A stretch of 54,240 nucleotides of DNA from Halorubrum sp. F4 (GTDB lineage: Archaea > Halobacteriota > Halobacteria > Halobacteriales > Haloferacaceae): the NCBI RefSeq assembly GCF_027257195.1, contig NZ_JAPDFS010000002.1, positions 646,760-700,999 of the forward strand, written 5' to 3'. Positions 1-7,160 of this stretch are shown here, piece by piece; positions within the stretch are counted from its first letter, which is position 1; every line of letters starts with the position of its first letter. Below the pieces are notes generated by a model. It was not told the origin of the DNA and did no database searches. It was given only the letters and a program-made list of their open reading frames with translations. A program made the translations under genes and the position numbers.

Positions 1-198
1 TTCGGAGGTGGTCGGGTCGGATATTTAAATCTGTCACATCGCGTCGGCGGCGGTCGGGTCGCCGACTCGATCCCGGAACGATCGGGCCGACGGTCCGCGA
101 GACGTGACCCGTCGATCGGGCGGATCGCGGCCCGGATCGTCGCCGTCGCGTGGGCGGTTTCCAAAGGTCTTTGCCCTTGCCTGCCGAACGGATCGGTA

Positions 199-864
199 AT
201 GGACGATGTCGCGCGGGCGCGTGACGCCGCACGCGAGGCGCTCGCGAACGTCGAGCCCGAACGCCTCCGAGAGACCCTCGACGACCGGCTCGCCGACGCC
301 GCGGTAACCCCCGGTGTCCTCTCTCTGATCACCGCCCGTGCGCTCGATCCCGAGGTCGATCTCGAGACGGTCGTCGACCGGGCCGCGGGCGTGCAACTCA
401 TTTACGAGGGGCTCCGGCTCACTCGGCGGCTCGCCCACGAGGAGCCGTGGGCGACCGCCGCCACCCACGAGTCCGACATCGACGCCGACATGGACGTCCT
501 CGCCGCCGACGTGCTCGTCTCTCGCGGGTTCTCGCTTCTCGCACACACCGGCGCGGCGGGTGCCGCCGTCGAGGTCGTGCGCGCGTTCGGCCGCGACCAG
601 ACGCGACGCGAGGCGGCGGGCCTCGATCCCGACGAGGCGGCGGCGCTCGACCGAAATCTGGAGGTGGACGCCCTCGAACTCGCCGTCGTCGCGGGAACGA
701 CGGCGGTCGGGGGGGATCCGCCGACGGAGCTGCTCGAGTACGCTCGCGAGCTCGCCGCCGACTGCGATCGGGAGTTCCCGCCGCCCGGACGGGCGCTGCC
801 CGAGGCGACCGCCGACCGGATCGCCGACATCTCCGACCGGGCCGTGAGCGCGACGGACCGGTAG
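199..864 (+). CDS. Conserved haloarchaeal protein, all-helical, possibly isoprenoid-synthase-like
   Basis: A 221-residue acidic protein with no signal peptide or membrane segment. It is almost entirely predicted helix, rich in Ala, Glu, Asp and Arg. The stretch at about residues 60-125 (a Q-L-I-Y-E-G-L-R-L-T-R-R-L patch, then D-x-D-M-D-V-L-A-A-D-V-L) recalls the helical core of polyprenyl synthetases, where a substrate-binding helix is followed by helices around the active site. The classical DDxxD pair is not visible, so catalysis cannot be claimed. The ATG at 199 is preceded by CGGTA rather than a Shine-Dalgarno, as usual in haloarchaea. The gene stands alone, just upstream of the tRNA-Thr gene on the same strand. 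The coding assignment is firm; the fold suggestion is weak. Confidence 0.75.
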   Translation: MDDVARARDAAREALANVEPERLRETLDDRLADAAVTPGVLSLITARALDPEVDLETVVDRAAGVQLIYEGLRLTRRLAHEEPWATAATHESDIDADMDVLAADVLVSRGFSLLAHTGAAGAAVEVVRAFGRDQTRREAAGLDPDEAAALDRNLEVDALELAVVAGTTAVGGDPPTELLEYARELAADCDREFPPPGRALPEATADRIADISDRAVSATDR

Positions 865-937
865 GCGTGGAATCCGACGACACGGGCGGCCTGAATCGAA
901 ACCCCTAAAGTCGGTTCCGGTCAACGACGTATTGCGG

Positions 938-1009
938 GCCTGGGTAGCTTAGCGGTAAAGCGCGTCCTTGGTAAGGACGAGACCCCGAGTTCAAATCTCG
1001 GCCTAGGCT
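938..1009 (+). tRNA. tRNA-Thr (anticodon GGT)
   Basis: A complete cloverleaf can be drawn. The acceptor stem GCCTGGG (938-944) pairs with CCTAGGC (1002-1008) with one G-T wobble. A D-arm of GCTT/AAGC follows. The anticodon stem CGTCC (963-967)/GGACG (975-979) encloses the loop TTGGTAA with anticodon GGT at 970-972. The T-arm is CCGAG (985-989)/CTCGG (997-1001) with loop TTCAAAT. The discriminator base is T at 1009. CCA is not encoded, which is normal in haloarchaea, and no intron is seen. An AT-containing box (CCTAAAG, about 904-910) lies some 30 bases upstream. Confidence 0.95.
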
Positions 1010-1384
1010 TACGCGGTCTTACAGACTCTCTCGGTTGGTTTCGTCCTTCTCAGGAGAGTCCACCGACGTTCAAGAACGTCCGAAAACACTACAAGCCGAT
1101 AGCCGCGCAGTCTTGCGATTCGAGAACGTGTCATGGCACACAAACTAACCTGGAGGCTGCGTCGGGGTCAGTCTGAAACAGATCGGGAGCGCATTTTTCA
1201 GAAACACCTTGGATCTCGCTGATTCGCGCTCGTAGTGAGATGAGTGAGCTGCAATCATTTCTATGATATAATATGCTTCGCTGCGGCTATCCATGACGAG
1301 CACGTAGCGAGCGAGATTCCGCCAAAACGTCGACGTCCGTCCGAATCGGCAACCGGCGTCAGAACTGGTTTCAACTCGGGGAGA
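1010..1384. other. Non-coding, lower-GC stretch downstream of tRNA-Thr
   Basis: About 375 bases between the tRNA and the convergent dehydrogenase gene. It holds a perfect 7-bp-arm palindrome (1065-1080), a looser pair GACTCTC/GAGAGTC (about 1024-1060) that could fold behind the tRNA, and an AT-rich patch around 1250-1275 (TATGATATAATATG). Base composition differs from the coding surroundings. One 29-codon frame (1133-1222) opens with ATG but resembles nothing I recognise. tRNA 3' flanks are common integration sites, so a decayed insertion is possible, but no integrase remnant or repeat of the tRNA end is visible in the window. Confidence 0.5.
1065..1080. repeat. Perfect short palindrome after the tRNA
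   Basis: GACGTTC-AA-GAACGTC: two 7-base arms around an AA centre, 56 bases past the tRNA 3' end. It could be a small hairpin in a read-through transcript or a DNA-binding dyad; there is no T-run after it. Confidence 0.5.
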
Positions 1385-2239
1385 TCACTCCCTCTCCGAG
1401 GGTTCCGGCGGTGCGTTCCATTCCTCGCCGTTGTCCTGGGAGTCGTACCCGATCGTTTCGCGGGCGTACCGCAGGTCGTCGAGCCAGCGCCGATCGTTCG
1501 CGCTCACGCCGTAGAAGTGGTCCCACTCGACGGTGTCGTCCTGCAGACAGCACTCGACGAGGTGCGCCAGGTCGCGTCGGGACTGCCAGAGGCCCTTCAT
1601 GCGTGCGACCTGTTCCTCGTAGGCGTCGCTGCCGCGTTCCCAGCGTCCCGCGTCCACGCCGCGTTCGGCGTCGCCGTACGGATGGTCGTATCGGGGCGCA
1701 CGAACGGCGCCGATCCGGAGCCCGTAGAACCGGATCCCGTGTGCCTCCGCGGCGAGCCGCCCGAGGTCCTCGCCGTAGCTCTTCGAGAGCCCGTAGCGGG
1801 AGTCCGGCCGATGCGGTTCGTCGTGCCCGGCGACGATCCCCTCGTCGTGGTAGACCGCCGGGCTGTTCCGTACTTCGACCATGCCGACGGCGTGGTTCGA
1901 GGACGCGAAGAGGACCGACTCGACGCCCGCGTCGATCGCGGCCTCGTAGACGTTGTTGATTCCTTCGAGATTGGACTGGAGATCGGTCGACCACCCCACA
2001 CCTCGAGAGTCGGCGCCGAACTCGTCACCCTCCCGGATCAACGCGAGGTGAACGACCGCGTCCTGTCCCTCGAAGCTCGGGCGGATGGCCTCGTAGTCGC
2101 GGACGTCCGCGACGACCGTCTCCCCGGGGCCGTCGACCTCGGTGACGTCGAGGAGCGTGAAGTCGTATTCGTCGTCCGAGAGATGGTCCGTGATCGCCGT
2201 CCCGACTCGCCCACCCGCACCGGTAACCAGTACGTCCAT
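1385..2239 (-). CDS. NAD-dependent epimerase/dehydratase family protein, Azf-like sugar dehydrogenase
   Basis: A 284-residue extended short-chain dehydrogenase. The Rossmann motif T-G-A-G-G-R-V-G sits at residues 6-13, and the catalytic Y-x3-K lies at Y149/K153 (Y-G-L-S-K) after an S-S-N-H-A-V-G strand. The F-A-S-S-N-H-A-V-G signature and a C-terminal G-Y-D-x-Q-D-N stretch match the haloarchaeal NAD-dependent glucose-6-phosphate dehydrogenase Azf and uronate dehydrogenases. The protein would therefore oxidise a hexose phosphate or uronic acid with NAD+ in the cytoplasm. It may be Azf itself or a paralogue; substrate cannot be read from the sequence. It is transcribed divergently from the polysaccharide deacetylase across a 91-base gap. 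The ATG at 2239 places the Rossmann strand at the very N terminus, as expected. Confidence 0.85.
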   Translation of the reverse strand: MDVLVTGAGGRVGTAITDHLSDDEYDFTLLDVTEVDGPGETVVADVRDYEAIRPSFEGQDAVVHLALIREGDEFGADSRGVGWSTDLQSNLEGINNVYEAAIDAGVESVLFASSNHAVGMVEVRNSPAVYHDEGIVAGHDEPHRPDSRYGLSKSYGEDLGRLAAEAHGIRFYGLRIGAVRAPRYDHPYGDAERGVDAGRWERGSDAYEEQVARMKGLWQSRRDLAHLVECCLQDDTVEWDHFYGVSANDRRWLDDLRYARETIGYDSQDNGEEWNAPPEPSERE

Positions 2240-2295
2240 GACGCCGCACTTCGTGTACCTGCGGTTTAGGGTTACCCCACACCTGAACCCTCAAC

Positions 2296-2304
2296 GTTAT
2301 ATGA
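2296..2304 (+). promoter_or_regulatory. TATA element for the polysaccharide deacetylase
   Basis: GTTATATGA is centred about 31 bases before the ATG at 2331, the spacing expected for a leaderless haloarchaeal transcript. It supports the short start over upstream in-frame codons. Confidence 0.6.
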
Positions 2305-2330
2305 CGTCTCGGCGATCACACGGTCCATCG

Positions 2331-3158
2331 ATGGGAGACGTGACGGTGTGTCTAGGATTCGACTTCGACGCGGTGTCGGTGTGGATCCACGGATACGGTG
2401 CGGAGAACAGTCCGACCAAACTGTCCAGGGGCGAGTACGGCGCGACCGTCGCGGTCCCGCGCATCCTCGATCTGCTCGACGAACTCGGCGTCGAGGCGAC
2501 GTTTTTCACGCCCGGTCACACCATCGACAGTTTCCCCGAGCGAGCGGGCGAGGTCCACGACCGAGGTCACGACGTTCAACACCACGGTTGGAGCCACAGA
2601 CACCCCGGGAGCTTCGAGTCCAAGGACGCGGAGAGAGCCGACGTCGAGCGTGGAATCGAGAGCATTCGCGACCTGACGGGCGAGAAACCGTCCGGCTACC
2701 GCTCGCCCGCCTGGGACTTCTCGACGAACACCCTGGAGATCCTCCAGGAGCTCGACTTCGAGTGGGACTCAAGTCAGATGGGTCACGACTTCCGCCCGTA
2801 CTACGTCCGCGAGGGCAGGTCCGCCGACCCCGACGAGCCGTATGACCGGGGAGAACCGACGGAGGTCGTGGAAGTTCCCGTCTCCTGGAAGCGCGACGAC
2901 TGGCCGCCGTTCCAGTACGTCTCGGGAGCGGATTCCCAAGGGGGAGCTCCCGACGAGAAGCAGGTGTTCGATATGTGGAGAGAGCAGTTCGACTGGATGT
3001 ACGACCACGTCGAGAACGGCGTCTTTCCGCTGACGTTCCACCCGCAAGTGGTCGGCCAGGCCCCGCGCCTTCGCTATCTCGAATCGCTCGTCCGATGGAT
3101 GCGGGAGAAACCGGACGTCGAGTTCGCGACCATCGATTCGGTCGCGCAACGGTTCTGA
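2331..3158 (+). CDS. Polysaccharide deacetylase family protein (NodB/PuuE-like)
   Basis: A 275-residue cytoplasmic carbohydrate-esterase-4 domain. The N-terminal L-x-F-D-F-D strand (residues 9-13) supplies the catalytic and metal aspartates. T-F-F-T-P-G-H follows at about 60. The metal histidines lie in H-H-G-W-S-H-R-H at about 84-91, and the later G-Y-R-S-P-A-W motif carries the family's conserved Arg/Pro. F-H-P-Q near the C terminus provides the last active-site His. The overall pattern is closest to the PuuE/PgdA-like branch that hydrolyses C-N bonds (allantoinase, peptidoglycan or N-acetyl substrates). No signal peptide is present, so a small-molecule or intracellular substrate is more likely than cell wall. 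The start is fixed by the TATA element; longer frames read into the divergent neighbour. Confidence 0.85.
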   Translation: MGDVTVCLGFDFDAVSVWIHGYGAENSPTKLSRGEYGATVAVPRILDLLDELGVEATFFTPGHTIDSFPERAGEVHDRGHDVQHHGWSHRHPGSFESKDAERADVERGIESIRDLTGEKPSGYRSPAWDFSTNTLEILQELDFEWDSSQMGHDFRPYYVREGRSADPDEPYDRGEPTEVVEVPVSWKRDDWPPFQYVSGADSQGGAPDEKQVFDMWREQFDWMYDHVENGVFPLTFHPQVVGQAPRLRYLESLVRWMREKPDVEFATIDSVAQRF

Positions 3159-3303
3159 TCGGGCGCGTTTCACCGGGACCGAACGCTCCGTTATCCCCAC
3201 GTCGGTCGGTGGAACCCGTTCATCGGGACGGGTCCGAGGGCCGACGGTCGTCTACGGAGAGGAGCCACACTCAAGTCGTTGCCGGATCCACGACCAGACG
3301 GAC

Positions 3304-4095
3304 ATGGCAGATTCGTTGCGTGCGTTCTTCGGGGAGATCGAGGCCCCGGATCGGTCCCTCGTCGTGCTCAACCGATCGTCGCCGGATCCGGTCCGGAACC
3401 TGCTCGATTCGCTGCTCGAGGGGCAGCCCGTGTCGATACGCGACGCGGAGGTTCCGGACGGCGACGGGGACGTGGTCGCGTTGGTCGAGAACGGCGAGGT
3501 GCTCGCGCAGTCGACGCTCGACGACCTGTTGGAGTCGGTGCTTCTCATCAACTCGGACCTGTACAAGACGGGCGCGATCGATCTCGGGGACGTCGAGCTT
3601 CCCGAGGTGCTTCGCGGGCTCGACGAGGTGCCCTTCAGACTCCGAGGGTACCCCCAGTCCAACAAGGAGAAGCTGCTTCTGATCGTCATCTCGCGGGTGA
3701 TAGAGCGGATCGCGAACGAGACGGGCGGCGGGAGGCTCCGGTCGTCGTTCCAGCGGCTCTCGAGGCTCAGGGACGAGCGCGGGACCTACGAGGTGTACGA
3801 GTCGGTCGCGCGAAGCGGCGTCGACGTCCACGTCTACGGCGTGGACGACGCCGACCCGGCGGGAGAGCTGCCGGTGACCGTCCACACGGGGACCTCGTAT
3901 CCCTACCGTCGATCGTGGTTCGTGGTCTTCACGCCGCCGGAAGGCAGTGACGCCGAGAGCGGCGATCGCCCCGGGACCGGGGACCACGCCGCGCTGGTCG
4001 CGCTCGAGGACGAGCCCAACGTCTGGGACGGGTTCTGGACGTTTCGACCCGAACTCGTGGGACGGATCGATCGCTACATCGCGGAACACGTCTGA
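3304..4095 (+). CDS. DICT sensory domain protein
   Basis: A 263-residue soluble protein. The N-terminal half carries the S-L-x-V-L-N-R-S pattern and a long helical segment. The C-terminal half (about 155-262) has Y-E-V-Y-x-S-V-A-x-S-G-V-D-V-H-V-Y-G, then a W-F-V-V-F strand and a terminal W-x-G-F-W-T-F-x-P block. This is the arrangement of haloarchaeal DICT domain proteins, a light- or ligand-sensing domain also found with diguanylate cyclases and histidine kinases in bacteria. No output domain is attached, so it probably acts by protein contact. It precedes the first ABC operon on the same strand, but that operon has its own TATA box at 4171, so co-transcription is doubtful. Confidence 0.7.
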   Translation: MADSLRAFFGEIEAPDRSLVVLNRSSPDPVRNLLDSLLEGQPVSIRDAEVPDGDGDVVALVENGEVLAQSTLDDLLESVLLINSDLYKTGAIDLGDVELPEVLRGLDEVPFRLRGYPQSNKEKLLLIVISRVIERIANETGGGRLRSSFQRLSRLRDERGTYEVYESVARSGVDVHVYGVDDADPAGELPVTVHTGTSYPYRRSWFVVFTPPEGSDAESGDRPGTGDHAALVALEDEPNVWDGFWTFRPELVGRIDRYIAEHV

Positions 4096-4170
4096 GCGGA
4101 GCGAAGTCCGCGGCGCGGAACCCTCGATCCGTTGAATCGAACGACCGACGATCGGGTGGGTCTCCGTAAC

Positions 4171-4178
4171 ATATTATA
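4171..4178 (+). promoter_or_regulatory. TATA element of the first peptide-type ABC operon
   Basis: ATATTATA lies 24-31 bases before the ATG at 4202 in a GC-rich background. It fits a leaderless operon promoter. Confidence 0.7.
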
Positions 4179-4201
4179 CCGGCGGGAGAATTTTTCACGG
4201 C

Positions 4202-6187
4202 ATGGCAAATCGACACGAAGCCGCCGACGAGAGTCGGCGTCTCGACCGGCGGAACCTCCTCGCGACGATCGGGGCCGCGGGGACCGCCGGGTTCGCCGGG
4301 TGCGGTGGTCAGGGAGCCACCGAGCCCTCGGGGTCCGCCGACTCCGACTCGGACGATGGCGGCCCCTTTCCCCTCTCGGTCCGTCTCGAGACCGGCGGGA
4401 CGGACGAGCGCATCCGGATGGTCGAGCTCATCGCCGAGTCGCTCCAACAGACCGGGTACTTCGAGACGGAGGTCGAGACCTACGAGTGGAACGCGTACCT
4501 CGACCGGGTCATCAACCCGGCGTATCAGGACAACGGCTACCTCCCGGCGATCGGGCTCTCCGGGACGTTCAACCCCCACAGCTTCTGTAACCCGATCCAC
4601 AACTCGGCGAACGTCGGCGCGTGTTGTAACCTGACCGGGATCGCCGACCCGGAGCTCGACGAGCTGCTCGACTCCGCCCGGTACGGGATCGAGGTCGCCG
4701 AGGACTCGCGGCTCCGCGCGGAGACGTACGACGAGATCTGGCGGACGCTCGCCGAGGAGCGGTACACCTCCTTCGTCCACTTCGGGGTGGAGACCGCCGT
4801 GAGCAACGCGGACCTCCACGGGTTCGCGATGTGGCCGTTCCCGGAGGGCGTGTTCAGTTACGGCCTGTTCTCCCCGCAGGACGAGCAGGTCGCCTGGATC
4901 GACGGGGAGCGCCCCGCGGGCGATTCCGACCTCGCGGACCTCACGACGGGCGGAACGTTGACGGCCGCGGTCTCGACGAATCCCGACTCCTTCGATCCGC
5001 CCCACAGCAGCGACACGACGTCGACGATCGTCCAGAACCTCCTCTTCGAGGCGCTCGTCGCCAACGACGCCGAGGGAAACGTCTACCCGTGGCTCGCGGA
5101 GCGCTACGAGCTTCGCGACGTTCGAGACGTCGACCGGACGGTCTACGAGGAGTACATGCGTCCCGCGGGAACCACGGCGGAGGGCGCCGTCGACGTCGAC
5201 GAGCAGGTGATCGTCCGCCATCCCGAGGACGACCCCGCGGCCGACGACGAGGTCCGCGTGCTGCTGCCCGAGGACGCCCGCGAGGCGGCCGCGGACGGAA
5301 CGTACGGGATGTGGTTCCGCTACGAGCTCCGGGAGGGCGTCGAGTTCCACGGCGGAGGCGAGTTGACCGCCGAGGACGTCGTTGCGAGCTACGAGTACTA
5401 CGAGAACTCGGCGACCGCGCCGCAGACGTTCGACTCCGTGCTCGCCGCCGTCGCGGTCGACGAGTACGTCGTGGACGTGTACGCGCAGGTCCCCGACGCG
5501 GAGGCGGAGCGAGAACTACCGGGGATCTCCGTCCTCAGCGCGGACCAGATCGCCGACGTCGAGAAGGGCGGCATCGACCCGCGCGAGGGGGTCACTCCGG
5601 TCGGTACCGGGCCGTACGAGTTCGACGAGTTCGTCGACGAGGAGTACCTCGAGGTCTCGAAGTTCGACGGCTACTGGGTCGAATCCCGCGGCGTCACGGA
5701 CGCGTTCGAGTGGTTCGACGGTCCCGACTCGTTCCCGGACGGCCCCGTGATCGACGCGGTCGAGGTGGAGGTCGTCCCCGACGACGCGACGCGGGCCGGC
5801 GCGCTCCGGAGCGGCGAGATCGACCTCACCTACGACGTCGCGACCGCGACGCTCGAGGACTTCGACGACGCCGACGGCTTCCTCGTCCACGCGGTCGAGG
5901 CCGGCGGCTACGACTACCTCCAGTACCCGCTGAACGTCGAGCCGTGGGACGACCCGCGACTCCGGGAGGCGGTCAACCACCTGATCCCCCGCCAGCGGAT
6001 CGTCGACAACGTGTTGAACGGCTGGGCGGAGCCCGCCTGGACGCCCATCCCGCGGATCGCACGCGGGGCGGGAACGACCGACTACGAGGCGCTCGAGGAC
6101 GCGGTGGGGCCGCTGAACGAGTACGACGTCGAGCGCGCGGAGGCGTTGCTCGACGAGATGGCCGCCGAGTACGACGAGCCGTCGTGA
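4202..6187 (+). CDS. ABC transporter substrate-binding lipoprotein, SBP_bac_5 family, circularly permuted
   Basis: A 661-residue exported binding protein. A Tat-like signal (R-R-N-L-L at 16-20) ends at a lipobox F-A-G-C with Cys34. Residues about 56-225 match the part that normally ends SBP_bac_5 proteins: I-A-E-S-L-Q-Q-T-G, Y-E-W-N-A-Y-L-D-R-V at 94-103, then D-P-E-L-D-E-L-L-D-S-A-R at 149-160. The usual N-terminal start, G-G-T-L-T-A-A-V-S-T-N-P-D-S-F-D-P, appears only at 250-266. V-G-T-G-P-Y-E-F follows later, and the protein stops right after the E-A-L-L-D-E-M helix that normally leads into the C-terminal segment. The order of the two halves is therefore swapped. Three cysteines (129, 141, 142) are unusual for an exported haloarchaeal protein. 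It is the first gene of a five-gene importer operon; the ligand is unknown (peptides, nickel or sugars are possible for the family). Confidence 0.88.
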   Translation: MANRHEAADESRRLDRRNLLATIGAAGTAGFAGCGGQGATEPSGSADSDSDDGGPFPLSVRLETGGTDERIRMVELIAESLQQTGYFETEVETYEWNAYLDRVINPAYQDNGYLPAIGLSGTFNPHSFCNPIHNSANVGACCNLTGIADPELDELLDSARYGIEVAEDSRLRAETYDEIWRTLAEERYTSFVHFGVETAVSNADLHGFAMWPFPEGVFSYGLFSPQDEQVAWIDGERPAGDSDLADLTTGGTLTAAVSTNPDSFDPPHSSDTTSTIVQNLLFEALVANDAEGNVYPWLAERYELRDVRDVDRTVYEEYMRPAGTTAEGAVDVDEQVIVRHPEDDPAADDEVRVLLPEDAREAAADGTYGMWFRYELREGVEFHGGGELTAEDVVASYEYYENSATAPQTFDSVLAAVAVDEYVVDVYAQVPDAEAERELPGISVLSADQIADVEKGGIDPREGVTPVGTGPYEFDEFVDEEYLEVSKFDGYWVESRGVTDAFEWFDGPDSFPDGPVIDAVEVEVVPDDATRAGALRSGEIDLTYDVATATLEDFDDADGFLVHAVEAGGYDYLQYPLNVEPWDDPRLREAVNHLIPRQRIVDNVLNGWAEPAWTPIPRIARGAGTTDYEALEDAVGPLNEYDVERAEALLDEMAAEYDEPS

Positions 6188-6203
6188 GCACGGAGCCCAC
6201 TCG

Positions 6204-7160
6204 ATGAGTCTCAGACGGTTCGTGGTACGGCGCGCGCTCTCCGTGGTTCCGGTCCTGTTCGGCGTCTCGGTGATCACCTTCGGGCTGTTCCACCTGACCC
6301 CGGGCGATCCCGTCTCACAGCTGGTGGCGTTGAACCCGGACGTGAGCGCCGCCGAGGAGGCGCGCCTCCGCGAGCGGTGGGGGCTCTCGGGACCGGTATG
6401 GAGACAGTATCTCGCGTGGCTCTCGAACGTGCTCGTCGGCGACTTCAGTCGGGAGCTCCGGACGGGGCGGGCGGTCTCGGGCATCCTCTGGCGGCGACTT
6501 CCCGAGACGATCGTCTTAGGAGCCTTCGGATGGGTCTTCGCGATCGCGATCGCGATCCCGGCGGGGATCTACGCGGCGGTGAACAAGGGGCGGTTCGGCG
6601 ACGTCGCGGCGCGGGTGCTGGCGCTGTCGGGAGTCTCGATCCCGAACTTCTGGCTCGGTCTGCTCTTGATCCTGGTCTTCTCGCTGTATCTCGGGCTGTT
6701 CCCGGTGTTACCGCCGTCGCGGCTGCCGTTGTATCACCCGGAGACGCTCCGATACCTCCTTCTGCCGGGTGTGACGATCGGGACCGCGGCGGCCGCGAGC
6801 GTCACCCGAGTGATGCGGACGTCGATGGCCGAGGAGCTGAACGAGGAGTACGTCACCGCCGCGCGCGCGAGGGGACTGCCCGAGCGAACCGTCGTGTTCA
6901 AACACGTCCTGCGGAACTCGCTCGTCTCCGTGGTCACGCTCGCGGCCACGCTGACCGCCGGCATCGTCGCCGGCTCGGTCGTCGTCGAGAGCGTGTTCAA
7001 CTGGCCGGGGCTCGGGTCCGAGTTCGTTCGGGCGATCAACCGGCGGGAGGTCAACGTCGTGATGGCGATCACGCTCGTGACCGCCGTCGCCGTCGTCCTC
7101 GCGAACTTCCTCGCGGACGTCCTGTACGCGGTACTCGATCCGAGGATCAGGTATGACTGA
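6204..7160 (+). CDS. ABC transporter permease, DppB/OppB type
   Basis: A 318-residue inner-membrane permease of the BPD_transp_1 family, first of the heterodimeric pair. It has an N-terminal membrane helix followed by the H-L-T-P-G-D-P motif typical of DppB/GsiC proteins, an external loop, and five further hydrophobic segments. The cytoplasmic EAA loop that docks on the ATPase is at about 213-235 (A-A-R-A-R-G-L, then H-V-L-R-N-S-L). The C terminus reads Y-A-V-L-D-P-R-I-R-Y, the usual end of this subfamily. The ATG is 16 bases past the binding-protein stop, and the gene overlaps the next permease by 8 bases, so it is surely operonic. Confidence 0.93.
   Translation: MSLRRFVVRRALSVVPVLFGVSVITFGLFHLTPGDPVSQLVALNPDVSAAEEARLRERWGLSGPVWRQYLAWLSNVLVGDFSRELRTGRAVSGILWRRLPETIVLGAFGWVFAIAIAIPAGIYAAVNKGRFGDVAARVLALSGVSIPNFWLGLLLILVFSLYLGLFPVLPPSRLPLYHPETLRYLLLPGVTIGTAAAASVTRVMRTSMAEELNEEYVTAARARGLPERTVVFKHVLRNSLVSVVTLAATLTAGIVAGSVVVESVFNWPGLGSEFVRAINRREVNVVMAITLVTAVAVVLANFLADVLYAVLDPRIRYD

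Noticed and set aside
1133..1222. A 29-codon ATG frame after the tRNA
   Set aside because: Too short, no recognisable motif, no ribosome-binding site or well-placed TATA box.
1244..2269. Plus-strand frame of 341 codons opposite the Azf-like dehydrogenase
   Set aside because: The minus-strand gene has Rossmann and Y-x3-K motifs; the plus frame has none and begins in AT-rich non-coding DNA.
3929..5350. A 473-codon open frame on the minus strand opposite the first binding-protein gene
   Set aside because: It is an antisense shadow: rich in Arg, Val, Gly and Asp with no recognisable domain, fully opposite a gene with clear motifs. GC-rich DNA with G/C third positions leaves such frames open.
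4202..6187. Considered two fused or tandemly duplicated binding proteins
   Set aside because: Each half of the fold is present only once; no second copy of the N- or C-terminal motifs is seen, so permutation explains it better than duplication.
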